Source: an uncultured Oscillospiraceae bacterium
Lineage (GTDB): Bacteria; Bacillota; Clostridia; Oscillospirales; Ruminococcaceae
Assembly: GCA_900546885.1 (NCBI GenBank)
Contig: UREN01000055.1
Location: 1-12,260, forward strand
DNA: 12,260 bases
Direction: 5' to 3'
Both the position numbers and the translations under genes were made by a program. The first letter of the stretch is position 1. Each line of letters opens with the position of its first letter. This document shows, in pieces, positions 1-5,698 of this stretch. The notes beneath the pieces are model-generated. The model was not told the DNA's origin. It saw nothing but the letters and a program-made list of their open reading frames with translations, and ran no database searches.

Positions 1-3
1 AAG

Positions 4-46
4 ACCCCCTAATGTAGTTCTATTTTCCTACATTAGGGGGCCTTTT
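4..46. terminator. Bidirectional intrinsic terminator between convergent genes
   Basis: A perfect 13-bp inverted repeat (CCCCCTAATGTAG at 5-17, complement at 28-40) encloses a 10-base loop. On the plus strand it is followed by CCTTTTGTCT, so it can end a plus-strand gene lying left of the window. On the minus strand it follows the alkylation-repair operon, but the window edge cuts its T tract. The AT-rich stem core is unlike the GC-rich surroundings. Confidence 0.8.
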
Positions 47-134
47 GTCTATTGTCCGTTTTTACTGGGGCAGTTCAAGCTTTCGGGGCCTTTGTTTTTT
101 TGCAAACGCCCGGAAGGGCACAAACTTTATGCCG

Positions 135-440
135 TCACAGCCAGCGGCAGGCGGCCATGTCTACACGGCCGTCCGGCAGAAAAGTGACGCCCTCTTCCTC
201 CAGAAGGCGGCGCTGCACTTCGGGCCCGCCGAAGGCATAGCCGGTGCAGGTGCTGCCGTCCTGAAACACCACGCGGTGGCAGGGAATGACGCCGGGCTCG
301 GGGTTGCGGTGCAGGGCAAACCCCACGCCGCGCGCGCCGCGCGGGTTGCCGGCCAATTGCGCCACCTGGCCATAACTGGCCACACAGCCTTTGGGAATTT
401 GCTTTACCACTTCATAAATGCGCCTTGTAAATTCCGTCAT
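135..440 (-). CDS. MGMT-family (O6-alkylguanine-DNA alkyltransferase-like) protein, single domain
   Basis: A 101-residue protein consisting only of the MGMT DNA-binding/active-site domain. Visible are the arginine-finger segment GNPRGARGVG (Arg37), the acceptor-cysteine motif IPCHRVV (Cys54), and the conserved tail GYAFGGPE...LLEEEG. The family transfers O6-alkyl groups from guanine irreversibly to this cysteine. The size equals alkyltransferase-like proteins (ATL), but those carry Trp at the Cys position, so this one may be catalytically competent. The start at 440 was chosen over an in-frame upstream ATG at 512 for three reasons: the family begins just before the TRRIYEVVKQIP segment, AAAGGAG lies about 11 bases upstream, and the ATG overlaps the stop of the AlkD-like gene (ATGA), implying translational coupling. 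Role: repair of alkylated DNA in the cytoplasm, together with its neighbour. The family call is firm; substrate (O6-methyl versus bulkier adducts) is not determined. Confidence 0.88.
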   Translation of the reverse strand: MTEFTRRIYEVVKQIPKGCVASYGQVAQLAGNPRGARGVGFALHRNPEPGVIPCHRVVFQDGSTCTGYAFGGPEVQRRLLEEEGVTFLPDGRVDMAACRWL

Positions 441-1141
441 GTGCCTTTGCGCTCCTTTACAATTTGTTTCGCCTGTGCTTTTGCCAGGGCGGGCACGCGC
501 CGCGATTCGCACAGTTTGCGCACCGCCATGCGGCGCACGGCGCTGTCCGTGTGGGTGGCCAGAATATGAAACACCTCATCCGGAAATTCCAGGTAAAAGG
601 TGGCCAGCGCCCAGGCAAGGCCCATCTGCACATAATAGCGCCCGGCCGCGTCCACTTCGGCAATGGCGCCCAGCGCCTGTGCGGCATACGGCGTGCCGCG
701 GAAATGGTCCATCAAAAGCACAATGCCAAAGCGCGCGGCAAATTCACGCCTGTCGGAAAGGTAAGCTTTGGCAAAGGCGAATATCTCCCCCGGGTGCCGC
801 TTTGCGTGCAGGTAACCCGCGCAGAAGCTATCGCATACAGACCAGTTATCTATTTCGCCCAGAAAGGCGCGCGTCTCTGCCAGCACGGTGTTCAGCGGTG
901 CGGGCAGCCTGCCCAGCACCATCCCTTTCAGCATCACGTCTTCAAAATATTGCCCGCGCGTGCAAAGAGAAAGTGCCGCTTCGCCGTTTTCGCGCACCAG
1001 CTGTGCCGCCAGCCTGCGCAAAGCGGGCAGGCGCACGCCCAGCAGCGGCTTTTGCGCGCCGCCCAGCAGTTTGGAAGAAAAAGCGGCGTATTCGGCCTCG
1101 GCCGCCTCGGCCAGCGCGGCGTGCAGTTGTGCCTGTGTCAT
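437..1141 (-). CDS. DNA alkylation repair protein, AlkD-like HEAT-repeat glycosylase
   Basis: A 234-residue all-helical protein of the DNA alkylation repair (AlkD/PF08713-type) family, whose members excise N3- and N7-alkylated purines without base flipping. Conserved positions that line up with Bacillus AlkD are Trp100 and Asp104 in DNWSVCD (the Trp/catalytic Asp pair), Arg137 in EFAARFGIVLL, and Trp177 in VQMGLAWALA. The C-terminal part (AVRRMAVRKL) is another HEAT-like helix pair. The start at 1141 has an excellent AGGAGG seven bases upstream; an in-frame extension to 1393 was rejected because it is low-complexity and lacks a site. It is the first gene of a two-gene operon: its TGA overlaps the ATG of the MGMT-family gene by four bases. 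The pair would cover ring-nitrogen and O6 alkyl lesions. No Ada-type regulator is visible nearby. Confidence 0.88.
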   Translation of the reverse strand: MTQAQLHAALAEAAEAEYAAFSSKLLGGAQKPLLGVRLPALRRLAAQLVRENGEAALSLCTRGQYFEDVMLKGMVLGRLPAPLNTVLAETRAFLGEIDNWSVCDSFCAGYLHAKRHPGEIFAFAKAYLSDRREFAARFGIVLLMDHFRGTPYAAQALGAIAEVDAAGRYYVQMGLAWALATFYLEFPDEVFHILATHTDSAVRRMAVRKLCESRRVPALAKAQAKQIVKERKGT

Positions 1142-1176
1142 GGCCCGCCCTCCTGCTTCGTTTGTTCTAAAAATAA

Positions 1177-1209
1177 ATGGTACCACATTTTTGAAAAATA
1201 TGGTAGAAT
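1177..1209. promoter_or_regulatory. Imperfect palindrome with divergent extended -10 elements
   Basis: TACCACATTTTT (1181-1192) and AAAAATATGGTA (1194-1205) form 12-bp arms around one base with a single mismatch, in an AT-rich island between GC-rich segments. Its left edge contains a minus-strand extended -10 (TGG plus TACCAT, 1185-1177), placed to start the alk operon about 30 bases before its ATG. Its right edge contains a plus-strand extended -10 (TGG plus TAGAAT, 1201-1209). Neither has a good -35. It looks like an operator over divergent promoters, but the regulator is unknown. Confidence 0.4.
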
Positions 1210-1417
1210 CAACCCCTAAAATCAGGGGGGTGAACCCGGGCAGCACCTGTGCTGTACCCGGTACAGGGTGAAAACGACGGCCGCTGTGCCAATGTGGCAA
1301 GGAGGCTTTGCAGTGCGCCGTATGGGGCGGCGGGGCCTGTGCCGGTGCTGCCCCGATGCCCCTGCGGGGAAAGGAATGGCGGGCGTTTGGCACGGCACGC
1401 CCTGTGCAGCCCGAAAC
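1210..1417. other. Intergenic stretch, no gene recognised
   Basis: The gap between the AlkD-like start and the methyltransferase stop holds no protein I can support. On the plus strand, downstream of the TGGTAGAAT element, several short hairpins are visible: CAGCAC-ct-GTGCTG within 1240-1255, flanked by near-complementary ACCCGGG and CCCGGT. AAGGAGG at 1299-1305 precedes a possible GTG at 1313, but the reading frame that follows is low-complexity and runs antisense through the methyltransferase. It could be a leader or an ncRNA. I do not recognise a known riboswitch, SRP RNA or RNase P core. Confidence 0.3.
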
Positions 1418-1457
1418 AGAAAAAACGCCCCGCCGCCCGGCACTGCGGCCGGGCGGC
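1418..1457 (-). terminator. Intrinsic terminator of the methyltransferase gene
   Basis: Read on the minus strand, a perfect 10-bp stem (GCCGCCCGGC, six-base loop, GCCGGGCGGC; plus positions 1457-1432) is followed by GGGGCG and then six T residues (1425-1420). It lies about 80 bases past the methyltransferase stop codon. The short GC spacer between stem and T run is slightly atypical. Confidence 0.7.
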
Positions 1458-1534
1458 AGAGTGTTTGCGAAGGGGCCATTCTGTGTTATGCCGCCTTGCG
1501 GGCGGCGGGGAAAAGGGGGCGTGCCTGCCCTGCG

Positions 1535-2326
1535 CTATTTTCGGAAAATGTCAAGGGCGTGGCTGGTGACGCCCAGCAGGTCTGCACGCTCGCAGGTGGC
1601 GAAGTGGTAGCGCAAATAAAGCTGAAATGTACTGTCATCCATGGCGTCCAGTTCGTCGCGCAGCAGCAGGGCACAGCCGTCTGTGGCCACATAGTGCAGG
1701 CGCGTGGCGGAAAAAGCGGCCATCAGCTCGTCCACATCCTCTTTGCGCACAAGCTCGAACAAATCTTTCGGCTCAGACCTTGCCGCGAACGTCTCTGCGT
1801 CCAGCAGGCCGTTTTGCACATATTGCGCCACATTGATGTTGCCGCGGCGGAACCCTTCGTCTAAAAGGCAGCCGTCCGAGATGACGTATGCGGCGAAGAT
1901 AACCCCGCCCGGCTTTGTAACGCGGATGGCCTCGCGCAGGGCCTGCTGTTTATCTTCCCTGCAGTAAAGGTGGTACAGCGGGCCCAGCAGCAGAGTGATG
2001 TCGTAACAGCCGTCCGCGAAAGCCGAAAGGTCCAGCGCGTTGCCCTGTGTTATGGTGACGGCCTCGCCGGGCTGTGTGTTCTGCTGAAACACCTCCATAT
2101 TGTGCGCCACCAGCTCCACTGCGTCCACAGGGTGCCCAAGGCGCGCCAGCGCGTGGGAATAGCGGCCTGTGCCCGCGCCTATTTCCAGCACGCGGGCGCC
2201 CGGCTTTGCGTATTGCCGGATATAGCGCATGGTGGTAAGAAATTCCACGGCGCCGTGCCTGCTGCTCAGGCGGCTGTCCTCGTTGTAATGGGTGTAAAAA
2301 TCGATGATATACTGTTCTGGTTGCAT
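1535..2326 (-). CDS. Class I SAM-dependent methyltransferase
   Basis: A 263-residue Rossmann-fold methyltransferase. Motif I is VLEIGAGTGRYS (residues 46-57), the acidic residue after strand 2 is Glu71 (DAVELV), then ITQGNALDL (92-100), and YDITLLLGPLYHLY (108-121) followed by EAIRVTKPGGVIFAAYV, the usual strand 4 and strand 5 segments. SAM binding is clear; the methyl acceptor cannot be read from the sequence. The start at 2326 has GAGGTG five bases upstream and begins the conserved YIIDFYTHYNEDSRLSS segment. An in-frame extension to 2548 is low-complexity. It is a single-gene unit with its own terminator; the nearest promoter lies about 300 bases upstream at 2635-2663, leaving a long leader. 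Confidence 0.85.
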   Translation of the reverse strand: MQPEQYIIDFYTHYNEDSRLSSRHGAVEFLTTMRYIRQYAKPGARVLEIGAGTGRYSHALARLGHPVDAVELVAHNMEVFQQNTQPGEAVTITQGNALDLSAFADGCYDITLLLGPLYHLYCREDKQQALREAIRVTKPGGVIFAAYVISDGCLLDEGFRRGNINVAQYVQNGLLDAETFAARSEPKDLFELVRKEDVDELMAAFSATRLHYVATDGCALLLRDELDAMDDSTFQLYLRYHFATCERADLLGVTSHALDIFRK

Positions 2327-2583
2327 GTTGCACCTCGCTTGTGTTCCGGCGCCGCTTGCACGGCGGCCGTTGTTTGAAAGCGCGCGAACACGGTGCGCTT
2401 GCCTGCTTTGCTGCCAAAGCCGGCCGCCGCGCCCGCGCGCCGGGTAAATCGAATGGCCCCCGCCCGCTGTGTAAACGTGCAAAGGGGCACAAAGGCGCTG
2501 TTGCGCAGCGCGGCGCATTCCGGCAATGCATGGCGCGGCCCGGCCCATCCGGCGCGGGGTGCGTGTGTTGCAAACAGTTTCAT
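2266..2583 (-). CDS. Possible small protein in the methyltransferase leader
   Basis: A 105-codon frame begins at ATG 2583 with GGGAGG five bases upstream, about 45 bases downstream of the predicted start of transcription. Its codons are GC-rich at third positions like those of accepted genes. It ends at 2266, about 60 bases inside the methyltransferase, in another frame. The protein is Ala/Arg/Thr-rich with no motif, membrane segment or signal peptide I recognise. The promoter plus Shine-Dalgarno argue for translation; the lack of recognisable sequence and the overlap argue against. It could be a leader ORF, a decayed gene or chance. Confidence 0.3.
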   Translation of the reverse strand: MKLFATHAPRAGWAGPRHALPECAALRNSAFVPLCTFTQRAGAIRFTRRAGAAAGFGSKAGKRTVFARFQTTAAVQAAPEHKRGATCNQNSISSIFTPITTRTAA

Positions 2584-2634
2584 AGCGGCCTCCCGGTTCC
2601 GGGGCGTTGAAAGCGGCCCCGGGCGATATATTTC

Positions 2635-2663
2635 AGTATAACATACTGCGGGCCGCCCGTCAC
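2635..2663 (-). promoter_or_regulatory. Promoter toward the methyltransferase, with overlapping palindrome
   Basis: Read on the minus strand: GTGACG (2663-2658), 17 bases, then TATACT (2640-2635) preceded by TGT, an extended -10. A perfect palindrome CAGTAT-AAC-ATACTG (2634-2648) covers the -10, a position where a bound repressor would block RNA polymerase. The regulator is unknown. Confidence 0.6.
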
Positions 2664-2711
2664 GCGAAACCCTGCGCGGCCCCCGGGAAAAAGGCCGGGG
2701 CGCAAAAGCGC

Positions 2712-2740
2712 TTGCCCCGGCGGCAAAAGTGTGTTAAAAT
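2712..2740 (+). promoter_or_regulatory. Sigma-A-type promoter of the zinc-ribbon gene
   Basis: TTGCCC (2712-2717), a 17-base spacer, and TAAAAT (2735-2740) preceded by TGTGT. It diverges from the minus-strand promoter at 2635-2663, about 50 bases away. Predicted transcription starts near 2747. Confidence 0.65.
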
Positions 2741-2746
2741 CGAAAA

Positions 2747-2885
2747 CGTAGCAGTGCGCCCATGGCCTTGTGCCGGGGCCGCACCGGCGGCCGTGGCCGG
2801 AACAGGCGGGCCGCTTTCATTCGCACACAAACCTCCGCGCCCCTTTTTGGCGGGGCGCGGCCAGACAGACCAAGGTGACAGATAT
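2747..2885 (+). other. Structured 5' leader of the zinc-ribbon gene
   Basis: About 139 bases of GC-rich leader. The clearest element is a perfect 9-bp hairpin, CCGCGCCCC (2835-2843) with GGGGCGCGG (2852-2860), carrying a TTTTT loop and lying 13 bases before the AAGGTGA ribosome binding site (2872-2878). No known riboswitch is recognised. A 38-codon frame from ATG 2762 ends on that ribosome binding site, but it lacks a Shine-Dalgarno of its own. Confidence 0.4.
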
Positions 2886-3587
2886 ATGAGCCAGGCATTT
2901 ACCCCCATTGCGCGCTCGCGCGCAAGCTATTACTGCAAAGGCAGCCCCGTGCACTTTTCCATGGTGGAGTTGTTTCGCATGGAAGAAACGGGCGAAACCG
3001 TAGTGACGCTTACCTTCAAAAACCTGTATTCCCGCCCGCTGCAGAGGCTGGTGGCCCATTTCCGCTGCAAGGATAAACAGGGCCGCATGATTGGCGAGGA
3101 CGATTTTGTCTACGAGGACGTGAACGCCGCCGAGGGCGAGACATTCGGCTTTGACGACGGTGTATTTGTGTCGGATGTGCCGCTGGGCAGTGTGGAGGCA
3201 TCGCTTGTCAGCGTCACATACGACGGCGCTACGCACAGCCTGCGCGGCTGCCCGCCTGTGGTCCTGCCGCGGCCCCAGGCCCTAAGCGAGGCCGAGCGCC
3301 GCTATGTGGAGGGCGTTTTGCGCATTGGCGGGCTGAAATACCGCCCGGCGCAGGCCGAGGACGGCTGGCGCTGCGCGTGCGGCGCTTTCAACTACAACGC
3401 GGGCCTCGGCAAGCGCATGTGCACCGAGTGCGGGGCCGACAAGGCCATGCTGGCGGCGGCCGTGCACGAGGCACAGCGCCGCAGCGTGCCCCAGCGCCCC
3501 ATGTACGATGCGTCCATGCAGGTGCTGCCCACGCAGGAGGCCAGTGCAGCCGGCGCAAACTGGCGCACACCGCCGCGCGGTGTGTAA
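2886..3587 (+). CDS. Zinc-ribbon protein of unknown function
   Basis: A 233-residue protein in two parts. Residues 20-128 look beta-rich (VVTLTFKNLYSRPLQRL, then SVEASLVSVTYDG), suggesting a small sandwich domain. Residues 161-184 form a zinc ribbon: Trp161-x-Cys163-x-Cys165-Gly, Asn169, then Cys179-x-x-Cys182-Gly, resembling the W-x-C...N...C-x-x-C layout of RanBP2-type fingers. A helix follows (190-199), then a polar Pro/Ala-rich tail. No signal peptide or membrane segment is present, so it is probably cytoplasmic. The start at 2886 has AAGGTGA seven bases upstream and follows the 2712-2740 promoter. The last codons double as the arm of its terminator. It precedes the topoisomerase pair in the same direction, but the terminator between them argues against strict co-transcription. 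No function is assigned. Confidence 0.75.
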   Translation: MSQAFTPIARSRASYYCKGSPVHFSMVELFRMEETGETVVTLTFKNLYSRPLQRLVAHFRCKDKQGRMIGEDDFVYEDVNAAEGETFGFDDGVFVSDVPLGSVEASLVSVTYDGATHSLRGCPPVVLPRPQALSEAERRYVEGVLRIGGLKYRPAQAEDGWRCACGAFNYNAGLGKRMCTECGADKAMLAAAVHEAQRRSVPQRPMYDASMQVLPTQEASAAGANWRTPPRGV

Positions 3588-3605
3588 GCGCTTTTTCTTT
3601 TTTTT
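3566..3605 (+). terminator. Intrinsic terminator overlapping the end of the zinc-ribbon gene
   Basis: CACACCGC (3566-3573) and GCGGTGTG (3577-3584) form a perfect 8-bp stem with a three-base loop, ending just before the TAA. TAAGCGC separates it from a T-rich run, TTTTTCTTTTTTTT (3592-3605). The hairpin is therefore coding sequence, and the stem-to-T spacing of seven bases may weaken it. Confidence 0.6.
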
Positions 3606-3617
3606 GAAACATGCACC

Positions 3618-3655
3618 GCCGCGCGGCGCAGGGGGCTGCCCCTTGTGCGCGCGGC
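3618..3655 (+). other. Long hairpin in the leader of the topoisomerase operon
   Basis: GCCGCGC (3618-3624) pairs with 3649-3655, GCGCA (3626-3630) with 3644-3648 using one G-U pair, and GGGG (3631-3634) with CCCC (3639-3642), closing a four-base loop; two single-base bulges interrupt it. It ends 25 bases before the GGAGGAG ribosome binding site. No T run follows, so it is more likely an mRNA structure than a terminator. No convincing promoter for the topoisomerase genes was found between 3606 and 3680. Confidence 0.45.
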
Positions 3656-3688
3656 GCTTTCGTGAAAATACCGCATCCGGAGGAGACC

Positions 3689-5668
3689 ATGGCGAAAAAG
3701 AACGCAGCCTATACAAACGAGAGCATCACCATGCTGAAAGGGGCAGACCGTGTGCGCAAGCGCCCGGGCGTCATTTTCGGTTCGGACGGTGTGGACGGGT
3801 GCGCCCACTCTATTTTCGAGATTCTTTCCAACTCCATCGACGAAGCGCGCCAGGGCTATGGCAACCGCATTCTCATCACGCGCTTTTCTGACGGTTCGGT
3901 GGAGATAGAAGATTTCGGCCGCGGCATGCCGGTGGATTTTAACCAGAAGGAAAACCGCTATAACTGGGAACTTCTGTTCTGCGAGCTGTACGCGGGCGGC
4001 AAATACTCGGCCGGGCAGGAAAGCTACGAGTACTCTTTGGGCCTGAACGGCCTTGGCCTGTGCGCCACGCAGTATTCTTCCGAGTGGATGCAGGCGGATA
4101 TCTGGCGCGACGGCTTTCATTATCACCTGGATTTTCAGAAGGGTGAAAACGTGGGCGGTTTGCATAAAGAGCCGTCTTCGCGCCGCAAAACCGGCTCTAA
4201 GATACGCTGGAAGCCGGACCGCGAGGTGTTCACCGACATCAATGTGCCGGTGGAATATTATCTGGACACCATCAAGCGGCAGGCCGTGGTGAACGCGGGC
4301 GTCACGTTCGAGTTCCGCTACGAGACACCCGAGGGCAAACAGGAAAAAGATTTCTTTTACGAGAAGGGCATTGAGGACTATGTGGAAGAGCTGGCGGACG
4401 GCGACAGCCTGACGCCGGTGCGTTTTTGCCAGTCCTCTGCCGAAGGGCGCGACCGCGAGGACAAGCCCGATTACAAGGTGAAAATGAACGCGGCCTTCTG
4501 CTTTTCCAACAAGGTAAAGCTGCTGGAATATTACCACAACTCCTCCTGGCTCGAGCACGGCGGCAGCCCGGACAAGGCCGTGAAGGCCGCTTTTGTGGCG
4601 CAGATAGACGCCTTTCTGCACCAGAAGAACATGTACAAAAAAGGCGAGAGCAAAATCAAGTTTGAAGATGTGCAAGATTGCCTGATCTTCGTCTCTTCCT
4701 CTTTTTCCACCCAGACAAGCTACGAGAACCAGACGAAAAAATCCATCACCAACCGGTTTATCCAGCAGGCCATGACGGAGTTTTTGCGCCATAACCTGGA
4801 GGTGTATTTCCTGGAAAAGCCGGACGAGGCGCAGAAAATTGCCCAGCAGGTGCTGATCAACAAGCAAAGCCGCGAACACGCAGATAAAACGCGCCTTGGG
4901 CTGAAGAACACGCTGACCAAGCAGCTGGACATTGCAAACCGCGTGCAGAAATTTGTAGATTGCCGCTCGAAAGACCTTGCAAAGCGCGAGCTGTACATTG
5001 TAGAGGGCGATTCCGCCATGGGCGCGGTAAAGACCAGCCGGGATTCTGAATATCAGGCCATCATGCCCGTGCGCGGCAAAATTTTGAACTGCCTGAAGGC
5101 AGATTATGCGCGCATTTTCAAAAGCGATGTCATCACAGACCTCATCAAGGTGCTGGGCTGCGGGGTAGAGCTTTCCGGCAAGGCAAAAAAAGACCTTTCC
5201 AGTTTTGACCTTGCAAACCTGCGCTGGAACAAAATCATCATTTGTACAGACGCCGACGTGGACGGCTATCAGATTCGCACGCTGATCCTCACGATGATCT
5301 ACCGCCTTGTGCCCACGCTGATCAAAGAGGGATATGTGTATATTGCAGAATCGCCCCTGTATGAGATAAATTCCAAAGGCAAAACGTATTTTGCCTACAC
5401 CGAGCCGGAAAAGGCCGAGTTTCTTGCGCGCATTGGCAATGCAAAGTATACCATCCAGCGTTCGAAGGGCCTTGGCGAAAACGACGCCGAGATGATGTGG
5501 CTTACCACCATGAACCCGGCCAGCCGCCGTCTCATCCGGGTGACGCCTACAGACGCCGAGGCCACCGCGGCCATGTTCGATTTGCTTTTGGGCGACAACC
5601 TTGCGGGCCGCAAAGAGCATATTGCGCAGCACGGGCACGAATATCTGGACGAGCTGGATGTATCCTGA
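3689..5668 (+). CDS. parE: Type IIA DNA topoisomerase subunit B (divergent ParE-like)
   Basis: A 659-residue ATPase/TOPRIM subunit. The GHKL ATPase domain shows EILSNSIDEA (Glu44, Asn48), EDFGRGMPV (Asp75), the glycine loop LGLNGLG (118-123 region) and the transducer lysine in NQTKKS (Lys350). The TOPRIM domain has YIVEGDSAMG (Glu440), PVRGKILN, and the metal-binding DADVDG (521-526), followed by IQRSKGLGENDAEMMW and TTMNPASRR. Family role: the subunit binds ATP and, with the A subunit, passes one DNA duplex through another to decatenate or relax DNA. Length fits ParE/GyrB. Oddities: the ATP loop has Asn-Gly where bacterial GyrB/ParE usually have His-Gly, more like T4-phage or eukaryotic topoisomerase II, and EGDSAGG is EGDSAMG. 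The ATG at 3689 has an excellent GGAGGAG. It is followed after 30 bases by the A subunit. The parE symbol reflects the closest role, not proven orthology. Confidence 0.88.
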   Translation: MAKKNAAYTNESITMLKGADRVRKRPGVIFGSDGVDGCAHSIFEILSNSIDEARQGYGNRILITRFSDGSVEIEDFGRGMPVDFNQKENRYNWELLFCELYAGGKYSAGQESYEYSLGLNGLGLCATQYSSEWMQADIWRDGFHYHLDFQKGENVGGLHKEPSSRRKTGSKIRWKPDREVFTDINVPVEYYLDTIKRQAVVNAGVTFEFRYETPEGKQEKDFFYEKGIEDYVEELADGDSLTPVRFCQSSAEGRDREDKPDYKVKMNAAFCFSNKVKLLEYYHNSSWLEHGGSPDKAVKAAFVAQIDAFLHQKNMYKKGESKIKFEDVQDCLIFVSSSFSTQTSYENQTKKSITNRFIQQAMTEFLRHNLEVYFLEKPDEAQKIAQQVLINKQSREHADKTRLGLKNTLTKQLDIANRVQKFVDCRSKDLAKRELYIVEGDSAMGAVKTSRDSEYQAIMPVRGKILNCLKADYARIFKSDVITDLIKVLGCGVELSGKAKKDLSSFDLANLRWNKIIICTDADVDGYQIRTLILTMIYRLVPTLIKEGYVYIAESPLYEINSKGKTYFAYTEPEKAEFLARIGNAKYTIQRSKGLGENDAEMMWLTTMNPASRRLIRVTPTDAEATAAMFDLLLGDNLAGRKEHIAQHGHEYLDELDVS

Positions 5669-5698
5669 GCCGGGCCGCATAGTAAGGAGAAAACACGC

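Noticed and set aside
1270..1286. AAAACGACGGCC resembles the M13 forward sequencing-primer site
   Set aside because: Only 12 bases match, flanking bases differ, and no vector sequence surrounds it; treated as coincidence.
1240..1300. Possible riboswitch or SRP-like RNA because of GGGTGAAA and paired CAGCAC/GTGCTG
   Set aside because: The conserved cores of FMN, cobalamin, TPP, SAM or SRP RNAs are not present.
1142..1393. N-terminal extension of the AlkD-like protein to ATG 1393
   Set aside because: The extension is Pro/His/Ala-rich and covers the AT-rich promoter island; the ATG at 1141 has an excellent AGGAGG.
1268..1864. Plus-strand frame with AAGGAGG before GTG 1313
   Set aside because: More than half lies antisense to the methyltransferase and the product is Arg/Ala/Gly/Cys-rich without any pattern. 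Kept only as a possible leader signal.
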